From Scleromitrula shiraiana (lineage: Eukaryota > Ascomycota > Leotiomycetes > Helotiales > Sclerotiniaceae), in NCBI GenBank assembly GCA_028455995.1, contig JABELC010000004.1, positions 1,984,001 through 2,048,000 on the forward strand: 64,000 bases of DNA, read 5' to 3'. Below the pieces are notes generated by a model, which saw nothing but the letters and a program-made list of their open reading frames with translations, did not search any database and had not been told where the DNA came from. Position numbers and translations under genes: made by a program. Below, one piece after another: positions 13,036-25,122 of this stretch (within the stretch, counting starts at the first letter, position 1; every line of letters starts with the position of its first letter).

Positions 13036-14936
13036 TCAATTGGATAGTCTTTTCCAGAATTTCCAACCACTTGAACTCCCATCGCTACTACTCCTTTCAC
13101 GTTTCGTGACTTGATCACGCCCATGTATTCGTAAATAATATATCGGTACACCGGTAAGTACAAACGCAATAACTATGAGCGTTTGAAGAGGTTCTGCAAA
13201 GACAGCTCTGCTTAGTAGAAATAGACTAACGCAGCAAAAAATGATTGGTGTGGTGATCCAAGTCTTATATGGACGTTCGAGGTTGGGTTCCCTTACGCGA
13301 AGGACAATCAGTCCTAGCACAGTGAAAAAGTAAAATGTATAACCTGCTACACCGTAGAAAGTGACTAGAGTACCAAACTCGCCGACCAACACATATCCGG
13401 CCGTGAGTAATGCGTTAAGAACCATGGCATTGACAGGTGTGAAGAATAGTCCAGTATCTTCATCGCCAAATAATTTCGATAATTTTTTGGAAACCCAGTT
13501 GCGAGTTCGAAGGGAATTTGCAGAGGGTTCGGCTTGGTTTCCGTATCCAATCTTTCCAAATATTGCAGGTAGATAGCCTTCTTTGCTTGCCGCATAAACC
13601 AATCTCCCGCTCGTAAATGCGGTGGCATTCAAGGCTCCAAAGCAGCTTGCACTGACTATGAGGGCCAGTATCAATGACCCAATAGGACCAAATACTTTAT
13701 TCCCAAATATAACGGCGACCGTATTAGAAGCATTTATGCTCTTTAGAGGGAGAACAAAAAAGTATGCCACATTGGCTAGGATATATGAAAGAATCACCAA
13801 TGGCATTGCTGTATGAATAACTCTTGGTAAGTCGCGACTTGGGTTCCGAAACTCTCCCACAACATAATTCGTCTTTGCGAGTCAGCAAAATCCCCGTTAT
13901 AAAGGATTGAAATACTCACATTATCCCATCCGTCAAATGCCCATAGCCCTGCGTATAATGCGACGGCCCATGATGATGCACTAGTACTTGTTCCCTCGAA
14001 CCATCCGTGGTTTTTCCAATCCTGATTCGCCTTTCCGGTAACAGAAAAGCCAGTGAGAGCGACCACAATACCAGTAACCGTCACTCCAAGCAAAGCAATA
14101 AACTTTAAAAACATAAACATATCCCCCATCCTCGTGCCCAACCTTGTAGATATACAATTCAAAAAAGTAACCAGGAACAATCCAACCAATGCCACGCTCT
14201 TATTAATCCAAACACTAACATTCTCAGCCTCTGCTCCAATGGCTGCCCGCACCAAATATTCTCCCATAATTATTGATATAATAGCCGTAGACCCTGGCTT
14301 TAGAACCATGACTGCACTCCAGGTAAATAGAAACCCAAATATCTCCCCAAATATCTTGGAGAGATAAACCTGTGCGCCACCATTCAATGGTATTGCTCCA
14401 CCAAGTTCAGCATAACTTGCAGCACCTGTCCATGCCAATATTCCTGCTATTGCCCAAACTAATAACGATGCGCCTGGGGATCCAGCGTTCGCATTGACCT
14501 GACTCGGTGAAGAGAAGATCCCAGACCCAATTATCAGTCCAACTATTAATGATAATCCATTCAGATACGTTAATGTCTTGTGTTTTTCCAAAGAACCCCC
14601 TCCTAACGTAGTTTGCCCATTTGATGTAGATGTTGGGGCACCAATTGGCGCATAACCACCCGTTGTTGACGATAACGGGAAGAGGTTTGAGGAGAAATCG
14701 AAAGCTGAAGAAACAGAGTAGGTCCTGCCATGTCTGCCAGGTCGTCCATTGGCAGCAGGATTTCGTGAATCTAGAGGATCGTCTTGTTCGAGGGAAAGTT
14801 TTCGAGAAGAAGATATGCCGGATCTCGAGGACGTTGAATCTGTTGATGATCTTGGTCCAGGGGAACTTGATGCCAAACTGGCCAATTCTAGGGAATCGCG
14901 CGTATGGGGCTGTAGGTTTTGATAGTTTCGTGACAT
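13036..14936 (-). CDS. LAT-type amino-acid permease (APC superfamily)
   Basis: Two exons on the minus strand, 14936-13920 and 13872-13036, flank a 47-nt intron (donor GTGAGT, branch GCTGAC, acceptor AAAG) and give 617 residues. A hydrophilic Ser-rich N-tail of about 115 residues is followed by roughly twelve hydrophobic segments. The first membrane segment carries the APC signature GLIIGSGIFSSPSQV, and the spliced junction restores GWDNTNYVVGEFRNPSRD, a hallmark of L-type (LAT) transporters related to yeast MUP1/MUP3 methionine permeases. Expected role: uptake of large neutral amino acids or methionine at the plasma membrane; the substrate cannot be read from sequence. The long cytosolic N-tail is a plausible site for ubiquitin- or arrestin-dependent control (inference). 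Confidence 0.88.
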
Positions 14937-15699
14937 GATATTCTTTCTTGTGGGCCTTTCTATGCTACTACCGCATGCTTTGAAGGCTCTAATCTCGATC
15001 TTTGAAGGAAACTATATGTACCAATGGTCGTATGTTTATTGCTTTTCATTTATCGTAATCTTGAAATCATATCGGTCGTGACAGTTGCGTAACTTTCTCT
15101 TTCTCGTTTCCCTTTTCCCAGTATCGAATATTAAGAGCAATGTAGTATATGAAGCTATAATAGGAATAGGGGAGAATAGAAATTATCAGTATGAATATGT
15201 ACGTGAAACGAAGTGTATTGTAGAACAGAAGAGGTAAAAAAGACGAGAGAAAAAAAAGGAGACAAGGGAAATTTTTATTTCTAGTATACTGCTGTCTTTG
15301 TGATGAATGAATGATGAGTGGGCGGACACTTGGTTTGTAAATATGAGCGGGTGTTTTTGAAAGTATGAACGAACAAAACAATCAATCAATGCTTTGCGCC
15401 ATTACTGCGTTCACTCGAAAGCTCGAGCCATTCATTCTCTCACACTTTTGACTCCTTACAACTTATTACACCAGCTTGTGCTACTGAAATAAATAAATGG
15501 TCCGTGCTTGATTTTTTATTTTCATGTGTCTGGTCTGGGGCAGATGTTACATCTGAATTTATATATAATTCCTCTATCAAACTTCTATTCTATCTAGACT
15601 TGCAATCGACCAGAAAATACACGACTTGGGGGCCGTGTTCTTTGACAAGTTTAGTTAGATGTATTTTTGCTATAATCGCATCATGATGCTTCGAGGACC
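14937..15699. other. Divergent intergenic region between the permease and LeuRS genes
   Basis: About 760 nt between two divergently transcribed genes, so it should hold both promoters. It is AT-rich with short pyrimidine or purine tracts; I see no distinctive operator-like motif. Confidence 0.6.
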
Positions 15700-18600
15700 A
15701 TGCAATTCATAATTCGCAGACCAGCTTTATATCGATATCCGAGTCGATGTTTACAGCAAAATTGTAACAGCGGTCATGCTACAGGATTTTCTCTCATTAA
15801 ATTTACTGTCATTACTAAACGGGGTCTATCTGGAAGGAAGTATTGTTTACCAGAGATCGATAAAAAATGGCGATCAATATGGGAATCTATGAACCGTCCT
15901 ATCCGAAAGGATGCAGACAAGATGTACATTCTGCCAATGTTTCCATATCCTTCCGGAGCTCTTCATCTAGGTCATCTTCGAGTCTATACGATATCCGATG
16001 CTCTAGCTCGATTCTGGACAATGAAGGGTCGTAATGTTGTACACCCAATGGGATGGGACGCTTTTGGATTACCTGCTGAGAATGCGGCAATAGAACGAGG
16101 AATAGATCCCGCGATATGGACGGAGAAAAACATGAAGAACATGAAGAGTCAGATAATTGAAATGAATGGACGCTGGGATTGGGATAGGGCATGTCTATAA
16201 TTGAGATTGGAATTCGGCAGCTAACCAAATCTCAGGAGGTTACGACTTGCGATCCCAATTTTTACAAACACACGCAAAAGCTATTCCTACTCCTTCACGA
16301 ACATGGATTGGCATATCAAGCAGAATCTTTGGTAAACTACGATCCAGTGGATAAAACTGTTCTTGCGAATGAACAAGTAGATGCAAATGGCAACTCATGG
16401 CGATCGGGGGCCAAAGTAGAAAAAAGACAATTGAAGCAATGGTTCTTACGTATATCTGAATTCCGAGAACAGTTACTTCAGGATTTAGATCATCTGGCTA
16501 AAGAAGGAATGTGGCCAGAAAGGGTTTTGACAATGCAAAAGAATTGGCTTGGGAAATCACAAGGAGCTCGAATAAAATTTTCTGTCTCCACATATGATCA
16601 AAGTACTCAACCAGCCATTGAAGTATTTACAACCAGGCCAGACACTTTGTTTGGTGCTCAATATATTGCATTGGCGGCAACACACCCAATTGTTCAGAAC
16701 CTTGCAAAGCATAGTGAAGAACTTCAGACTTTTATAGAAATCCTGCCGGATCTCGACGCTGATTCAAAGGCTGGATATCTCCTTCCAAACATTCGCGCAA
16801 TAAATCCACTATCCTCTGAAGCCTCTGCCCCTGATGCTTCGAAAGCCTCTCTTCCAATTTTCGTAGCCCCTTATGTTCTAGGCGATTACGGGGATGGGGC
16901 TGTTATGGGAGTGCCTGCACATGACAAACGGGATTACGCTTTCTGGAAGCACAACAACCCTGATGCTGCTGTGAGGTATGTTATCGCTCCCACATCAGAT
17001 GGCTCCAGCGTTTCCAAAAACGAACCTTTTGTCCATCATGGTCATCTTACTTCGAACAATGGTCCTTTCTCTGGACAGACAACCGCTCAAGCAACCAAGA
17101 ATATTATAAAGCTACTCGAAAATAAGAAGCTTGGGTCATCGGCTGAAACTTGGCGTCTCCGAGATTGGTTGGTAAGTCGACAGAGATATTGGGGAACTCC
17201 TATTCCAATTATCCACTGTAATAGCTGTGGCGCGGTTCCGGTTCCTGAAGAAGATTTACCTGTAAAACTACCAAAGGTTGACGGCCACTGGTTAAGGGGA
17301 AAGGCTGGAAATCCTCTTGATGATGCTCATGATTGGAAAAATGTGCCATGTCCCAAGTGTGGTATTGATGCTGAAAGAGATACTGATACCATGGATACAT
17401 TTGTTGATTCTAGTTGGTACTTCATGAGATACGCGGATGCGACCAATGAAACGCTCCCGTTCTCCCCTGAAGCTGCTAACGCGACCCTTCCGGTGGATAT
17501 ATATGTTGGCGGCGTTGAACATGCCATTTTGCATTTATTATATGCTCGTTTTATATCAAAATTCCTGGCAACAACATTGTGGCCTGCTGGATCTCGCCCA
17601 GATGTTCTTGGGGAACCATTTAAGAAGCTTCTCACTCAAGGCATGGTTCATGGCAAAACCTATTCCAATCCATCTACAGGGCGATTTCTGAAGCCCGACG
17701 AAGTTGATCTCAGTATACCATCCAAACCAATCGTTGTTGCATCAGGAGAAGTCGCAAATGTTAGCTTCGAAAAGATGTCTAAATCAAAATATAATGGCGT
17801 TGATCCTACTGCATGCATGTCCAAATACGGGGCGGATGCAACAAGAGCACATATGCTTTTCCAGGCGCCCGTTACGGAAGTACTTGAATGGGACGAAGAA
17901 AAGATTGCTGGAGTCACTCGATGGCTAAACCGTCTCTATGATACTGTACATCAATTCCACCACAGCGAGAAGGTTTTGGGAGGAACATCTAGGATTCCAG
18001 CTGATACCTATACACCAAAGACCTACTTCCTAGCTATAACAGAGGATATTCTTTCTGCCCGAAAAGGTCATTCGCCATTTGTCAATGTCAATGCTGCTGA
18101 TGTCCTCAAAATGTTCGAGGCTGAAACGAGGCTTTGGCGATCTGTTCAACAGACCATCATCAGTGTTGGTGATGCATACAGTAAAACATACTCCCTCAAC
18201 ACAATTGTTTCCGATCTTATGGCCCTTACCAACCTTATCATCGAAACCACAAACGTGGAGGTTCCTTTGTCTGGTAAACCAACCAAGATGCACACTACGC
18301 AAGATATCATCGAATCTTCAATCAAAGCCTTACTTCAGATGATGGCCCCTATCACCCCAGCTTTCTCGGAAGAGTGTTGGTCACTGATCAACCGTCATAA
18401 TTCCCACCCAAGCCCATCTATCTTCGAGAGTTCTTTTCCCGAACCTGATGGGACACTAGATTTGTTGATTCCACAATCACAAAACTGTGTGGTGCAGGTT
18501 AATGGGAAGTTTAGATTCACGGCCAATATACCGAATGCTCCCAGTGAAATGACACAGGCATCGTTACAGGACTGGGTTATCAATGAGATTTCAGCGACGC

Positions 18601-18707
18601 CTGAAGGCAAGAGTAAGTTTGGTGGTGGCAAAGGAAAGATTAACATCAGTGAAGCGAAAAAGATCATTGTCGTGAAGAACGGCAAGTTGGTCAACCTTGT
18701 AATGTAG
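15700..18707 (+). CDS. NAM2: Mitochondrial leucyl-tRNA synthetase
   Basis: Two exons, 15700-16188 and 16236-18707, encode 986 residues. The first about 45 residues are basic and free of acidic residues, as expected for a mitochondrial targeting peptide. Class I synthetase signatures are present: HLGH in FPYPSGALHLGHLR (about residues 81-94), the editing-domain motif TTRPDTLFG (about 295-303) and KMSKS in FEKMSKSKYNG (about 676-680). Length and order match bacterial-type mitochondrial LeuRS (yeast NAM2, Neurospora leu-5). It charges mitochondrial tRNA-Leu; in some fungi the protein also assists group I intron splicing. The intron (16189-16235, 47 nt) begins with GC instead of GT: the donor reads AGG|GCATGT, with branch GCTAAC and acceptor CTCAG. 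Splicing restores the continuous frame WDWDR-EVTTCDP. Confidence 0.94.
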
Positions 18708-19241
18708 AACATATATAAATTCTGTTAGATAGGGTGGTGTACATGTGATACATATAGATAGACACGTCGGATATCACGATTTCACGAATATACCCCTCTC
18801 TACATTTTAGACGCATACATGATATATTAAATATCCCGGCTTAGAAACAATTCCTTCTTTATGATTGTGAATTTTATGACAATTGGCCCCAGTTTGAGGT
18901 CCACTTTGAGACCTCAATGTGAATATCTATTCGTGCTCAACTCGATCTATAAATCCCAATCGGGAAAGTGGGGTTATTTCCAGGTTGTACAACCCACTTC
19001 TGAGCTGTCTGTCTCTGTTTCGACAACGCATCTGCAACTACTAATCTTATGACGATGTATATTTCCATTCGATAAGGTTATGGTTATCTTAAATGCGTGA
19101 TGATATGATATGATATACTATACATGTGTAGATCTTACTAGATAGACATCTGAACTTTGTGGACCATTTGAACTTACTGTACATACAAGCCAGTTATTCC
19201 CCCATATAAAAAATAGCATTTCCAAAGAAAAAGAGAGAGAA
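18708..19241. other. Intergenic region downstream of LeuRS
   Basis: About 530 nt containing the LeuRS 3' end and the promoter region of the lactonase-like gene. Nothing further is identifiable beyond a short ATATGAT-type repeat near 19100. Confidence 0.5.
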
Positions 19242-20364
19242 ATGTCCATAAACGCCTCTGCGTTTGCAATCCAAGATGACCGCTTCCGCAAAATAATGGG
19301 CACAAAGCCCAAACTCGAACTCCTCCTCGAACACCAAGCCTACCCCTTCGCCCACGAAGCCGGCGTCTACATCCCCTCCTCCGACTCCCTCTTCATAACC
19401 AGCAACCAATACCCCGATTTCAACGGCCAAACCCACATTCAAATAAGTAAAATCCACCTATCTGGTCCTGCTACCGAAGAAAATGACGAAAGCGAAGAAA
19501 TAACCCGTGAGGAGATCACCCCCGCGGATGAAATCCCCATGCCCAACGGCGCCACAAACTACAAAGACGGCATCCTCTTCTGCGGACAAGGCCACCACAC
19601 CTCCCCAAGCGGACTGTACTACATGTCGCTCAACCCCCCCTACGAAAGTACACTCCTGCTCTCCGAATTCTACGGCCGCCCCTTCAACAGCATCAACGAT
19701 GTGATCGTGCACAGCGACGGCAGCATCTGGTTTACAGACCCCATCTATGGCTATGAGGCTGGGTTTCGGCCGCGCCCGCAGCTGCCGGGGATGGTGTATC
19801 GGTATGATCCGGCGACCGAGAGTGTGAGGGCTGTGGCGGATGGGTTGGGGAGGCCGAATGGACTGGCTTTTTGTCCAGAGGAGAAGATCCTTTATGTGAC
19901 GGATACAGATGCGGTGCATGGGGATGGGAGGGTGGATTTGATGAGGGCTTCTTGCATGTGGGTTTTTATTCTCTCTTTTCAAGTCTTAGCTTCTCTTCTT
20001 TTTGTTCTTTTTTTTTTCCATAGAGAATTGCCTACTTTAATATACTAATAACCCCAGCTACGCATACGACATAACCCAGCACTCCACCCAGCCCTTCCTA
20101 ACCAACCGACGTCTATTCGCCATGGCCGCCAACGGCGTCCCCGACGGCATAAAATGCGATACGGACGGTAACGTGTACAGCGGCTGTGGAGACGGCATCA
20201 ATGTGTGGTGTCCCGGGGGTGTATTGTTAGGGATTATTAAGGTGGAAGGGGGAGCGGCGAATTTTTGTTTCGGGAAGAAGGGGAGTCTGTTTATTTTGAA
20301 TGAGTATAGGATGTGGAAGGCGCAGTTGGCGGATTCGGTTAGGGGGGCATTGTTGGGGGTTTGA
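19242..20364 (+). CDS. SMP-30/gluconolactonase-like calcium-dependent hydrolase
   Basis: Two exons, 19242-19957 and 20058-20364, around a 100-nt intron (donor GTGGGT, acceptor CCCCAG) yield 340 residues. Beta-propeller features of the SMP-30/gluconolaconase/LRE family are visible: FAHEAGVYIPSSDSLF near the N-terminus, NSINDVIVHSDGSIWFTDPIYG in the middle, GRPNGLAFCPEEKILYVTDT, and NGVPDGIKCDTDGNVY in exon 2. The Glu in HEAG, the Asn in SINDV and PNGLAF, and the Asp in GVPDGIKCD correspond to metal-ligand positions in the family. There is no signal peptide, so it is probably cytosolic. The natural lactone substrate is unknown. Codon use is unusual: C-ending codons dominate the start of each exon and G-ending codons the rest. 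Confidence 0.87.
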
Positions 20365-20658
20365 TTGATTGGTTACTTTTTCTTTTTCTTTGCGAACATA
20401 TATAATATTGTTTGATTCCCGTGATGAGGATACCTTGGTTTAGATATCTGATGGGTTACATTTTAGTCCCAGGATATCCCTCTTCCATCTTGTGTCTCAA
20501 AACAATACATACTGGTATGATACACACGAAATTATGATTCCAAGTTTATTCGTCTAACAGCTAAATTCTATCGCGATCTTTCTCATCTCGCCCTCCTCAT
20601 TTCTAACCTCCACATTCTCTCAGGTGTATACAACAAACTCCAAATTTCCATCTCTTAT

Positions 20659-23600
20659 CTAAAGAACATAACCCCCCACCCCCGCAACTTCCCAACCTCT
20701 TAGAGCCCTCCCCTCCTCCAACTCCACACACCACCAAAGCACCTCCCGCGCTTTATCCTTCTGACCTCCTAACTCATAGGCCCTCGCCAAAGCATACCAA
20801 GCCTCCGAGTAATTCCAACCAGTACCTAACTTTGTCAATGTGGTTAAAAGACCATAGGCACGATCACGAGCTGCCAATCGGTCAAGTTGAGCTGTTTGGG
20901 ATTTTGATTCTGGGGCAGACACGGAGGTAGTTATGGTTGCGGTAGGAAGAACACGGGACGGGAGACCAAGTGGACCGATCGTGGAGCTTGAAGACGAGGA
21001 AACACCTTCTGTTGGTTGAGATTGGGATGTATTCTGTGAGATGGAGGCGGATGGTGTGCCAATTGATGTTGAAGGGAAGATTAGACTTGGTATGGTAGGC
21101 AGGGGTTGTAGTTTTTCTGTGTAGATATCTAGAAGAATATCAGAAAGTCCTACGATGGCTTCGGGGTGGTCTGCGAAATTGTTTAGTGCGGATTCATAGT
21201 TTTCGAGTGCTGCATATGGAGCTGATTGATCTACAGCAAGATGACCACGCTGCTATTGCGTTAGTGTTTCCTTATGATTTACTTAGATGAACAGAACATA
21301 CCTCGGAGAAAACGTCGCCCCATAATTCCGCAACGCTTTTACCACCTCCCCAGCCTGAGTGATCAAAAGATGCAAGCCCTGTAGCATCATTCAGAACGTC
21401 TATTTCCAGTGCATGAACTAATTTATTTGCCTCTTCGATTGCACCTTTAGCGTCTTCATACATAGTTGCTCGGCGATAGAAACCAGCAATCAATAGCCAT
21501 ACTCTCACCAGCATTGCAATTCTGCGCCGTCTTTCCGAATCTTTAGAGAATCGAGTTATTGGGCTTGCTAGAGGAGGAAAGTGGGAATTTGGCAAACGGT
21601 TGTCCTGAGGCGCTGGCTGTAAAGCAGGTTCTTTTTGTTCCATTTGTTGAGAAGTAAAAGGTAATGCTTGCGAGCTTTCATCCGCCCACGGCTCTTGATT
21701 TTGTGGTGGAGTAGAGAATTTCTCATCATCGACGGCTGTAGGGCTGCTTTCGATTTGGCCATCTCTGTGGGATGGCCTTCCAACGCTCGCACTTCTATTT
21801 GCTCCGACACTAGTTTTCTTGTGCAGCCTTTCATGATGACGGTGTCTATTGGATGTTCCATTTTCGTGAGTAACATGGATAGTTGGTGCTCCAGTCATGT
21901 AAGTTTGTGCCGTATCTGGTCTTTCGGCGATGGGACTTCTTTCAACAGTAGAAGACCCAACATCCTTCCGCATTGACCTGTTTAGAGATCTCCCAAAAAT
22001 ACTTCCTTTCATACTCCTCAAAGTTCCTGCAGAACTTTTGGGTGGCACCAAAGCAGGCGCGGGAATTAATAATGGTGCTGTTTCTTTTGGAGGATCTCCA
22101 AATAGCCGAGTATATAAACTCAAAAGCTCATCGCTGGAATTTACTGCAACTTCAGGGCCTTCAAGAACCTCAATCAGCGACAATTGAGTCATCTTGACCT
22201 CCAAAAGGTTTTCCTTCTCGAAATCATCCATCTCGTCTACCAAACCCCGATTCCGTTCAGAAATCTTCTCATTAGAGTTCAAATGCTCACTACGATATGT
22301 ACCATCAAGTTCGGATTCTCCGAACAAAATTTTAGAATCATCGAACTGTTCGAAGACCCCCTCGCATGATCTAAGGGCAGCCATAAAGTCTTGTCGTGCG
22401 CTTAAAAGTAATGCCATAAGATGCCATAATGGTACCAATGATCGTTCTCGGGTATATTTATTGAGATGTGCGCCATGGCCATTAGAGAAGCTGCCCTGTT
22501 GAGGAGAAAGTCCAATTTTCACAACTTGGACTGCTGTAGATAATTCTCTTCGTTCCGCAAGGATTGTGCCCAGAGCAAAGAGAGTTTCTAAATCCATCAT
22601 GCTCTCATACTCCGGCAAAAGAGCCTTGCGAAAGCATTTTATGGCTCTCAATTGTATGTCTGCTCTAGAAGATGCATCATGAGTTAGTCGCGCCCATTGC
22701 GCGTGACCAATTCCAATGCAACGCCAAGCCATGGCAAATGTTTTCGGCGAGATCGAATTTCCTGAAGTCGTTGATACACCATTTTCAAGAAGACGCTCTT
22801 CGTCAATCGTCCGCTTGCCAGGGTGATGCTTTTCTAACCAATCCTCGAAGTAATGACAAACTTCTTTCGCCTTTTCGGCTCCCTTTCGAGAGCCATACCG
22901 ACACAAAGCTTTGATGCACTTGGAAGCAGTCTTTAAAACTAATTCATCACTGTCTAGCCCATATTCCGCTTCTCCGGTTTTCTCCACGCGAGCCTTGCCT
23001 CTCTTCACAATCTCCAAATAGGTATCAAATGCTTTGAAGGCCAAATCAAATTCCGCAACTGCTACGTGAACTGTAAATAAATGTCGCAATATTGGTGTCG
23101 AATGAAAAGTTTTTGTCGCAGCCCTGTATAGAATATCCAATACACCCCTGCTTACTCCTTCTGCCCCTCCTTCACCTAAATCATGTTCGTGCCAAGTACT
23201 TCCACACAAGACCAGCCAGTTTTGCATCACAAGTTCAACAAATGCTTCAACCTCCTCACTTGGCTCTTCTGCCTTTGGAAATTGTACTTCACTTAATAAC
23301 AGTGTTTCGTAATGTGCCTCTACTCGTTTGAGTTCTGCGCGTTGTTGTAATCTCGATGATGTTTCGGCATATGCAGTTGTAAGTGCTGTGGTAGGAAATG
23401 GTAAGTTCTGTTGTAATAAATCTGACAATGTGATATAATATTCCTTCCAAACATGCCGTCTAGAGACCTCAGCATGCGGCGCCCTGCCACCCGTCTTCAC
23501 AGGGAATCCATCCCAGAATCTCGCCCAAGCACGGAAGGCAGATAGAGTTTCTGTTTCGAGTATAGACGTGATTCTTGTTTTCATAGAGTGGCTTGAAAGC

Positions 23601-24359
23601 ATACAGAAGCCCGCCAATAGCGTCTCAACCCAAGAAATCAACTCCTTCTTGTTTGAATGTGGTGGTACTGCAGTTATGCTAGCCAGTATGGGTAAAGCCA
23701 ACTCATATATCTCCAATGCTTCTGTCACTTTCCCACTCTTTCTCAACGAGTCTCCCTTGATATATGAACCCTTAAGTGCGCATACCTTCGTCCATTCCGT
23801 TGACTCTTTGTTGGTTCCGTCTAGTTGTGAGAACTCCGCTTCGATACTTTCTGGCAATCTTGAAGCAGCTGCCGCATAATCCCCGAGTGTCCAATATATC
23901 CAGCCAAGACAAATATGAGCTTGAAAATCATCTTCGACGTATTGCCGCTCGTTCGCTATAGCTTCTAACAGTGGAGGTATATAGTTGGAGAGGCTCGAAG
24001 ATGTTGATCCTGCTGTCGATGGTCGTGCTGAAGAGCCAGGTCGATTACGATAATATTGAGTAACGGCATGCTCAGTTTCTGCGGTCAAAGTAAGGCCTAT
24101 TTTGGAGAAGTCAATCGTTGTTTAAGGGGTGTATAACTCCACTGCAAGTAAGTGTCAATTCTTGAGAGAACACATACATATCCGCGCAGGTGCATGTTTC
24201 CTAACTTTCCTAACCAATTCTGGTACAGCATCCCAATTTCCCTCACAGCGCGCTGTATCCAGCAGTTGAATATAATGCGATGCTTTCGTTTGTTCGCGCT
24301 GAAGAATATAAGCCAATGCCCCCTAAACTCTTAGCTCAAACAGTTCTACTTACACTCAT
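20659..24359 (-). CDS. YPP1: YPP1/TTC7-like TPR protein (PI4-kinase plasma-membrane scaffold)
   Basis: Minus strand. Coding exons inferred are 24359-24354, 24322-24178, 24096-21302 and 21249-20659, giving about 1178 residues. The second exon reads TARCEGNWDAVPELVRKV, and splicing yields HAPARICLTLTAETEHAV, a junction typical of the family N-terminus. Repeated helical pairs (for example AHICLGWIYWTLGDYAAAA and SEAWYALARAYELGGQKDKA) are TPR-like. A long disordered segment lies between. Family knowledge: Ypp1 (TTC7 in animals) with Efr3 recruits the PI4-kinase Stt4 to the plasma membrane; filamentous homologues have been annotated as filamentation proteins. Two points are uncertain. The only usable start (ATG AGT) needs a 31-nt intron (24323-24353). 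The last intron ends in TAGCAG, so a Gln can be included (exon from 21252) or skipped (21249). Confidence 0.85.
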
Positions 24360-25122
24360 GTTTACATATGATTTGTTTTGAACTGAATGTCGAATTCCAG
24401 ATGGTGCTGGCTGGTATGGGGTAGGTTTAACACGTTGAAACAAATGATAGAAATTAAGAAGTTGAAGTTACTACATACACTACACCAAGTAATTGAATTC
24501 CAAGATGAAGTTATTAATATTAAAAAAGATGTATTTATTACAAGGTACAAAATATAAATTAGAAGATATTCATGAGTTTCTCATTCTCATGACCAATGTG
24601 AATCAACAAATGCATTTGGATTATATGGACCGGTATTGATATTTTGGTGGGTTGAGTTGGTTACTATCGGGGGTGTCGAACTCAAGGGTTTACCGTACCG
24701 GTTGCTGGTATCCTTGAGGCACGCACCCATATACAGTCGAGACATTTCAGAAGGGATGTGGAAATATCGGGGAATAACTTTAAGACTTCAAGACTTCAAG
24801 ACTTAGTACTCATTTGTATTAGTAGAATCTTAGTCATTCGTTTAACCAATCAAATGATATAGTATCAATCTTACATCTTCAATTTTACCAAATGCGAAAA
24901 TCTGCAAAATTCCATTTTTTGAAGATATAAAATTCCAATTCCATGTTGGCTCAGAGGTTGAGAGAGATATTTGGTCTAGAGTCTCCCTTTTCTATTCAAG
25001 ATATCAATTGGAATTTTGTATTGTAATATCTGACCATTATATCCAACTTCTAACCCTACAAGGGATTTATCTTGAAATTTTGAAAAATTCTTTAAAGAAT
25101 ATCAACTTCAAGAAATATCAAA
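24360..25122. other. Divergent promoter region between YPP1-like and RIX1 genes
   Basis: About 760 nt, AT-rich, between divergently oriented genes. It contains a short direct triplication of AAGACTTC near 24780-24803. No other element is identifiable. Confidence 0.5.
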
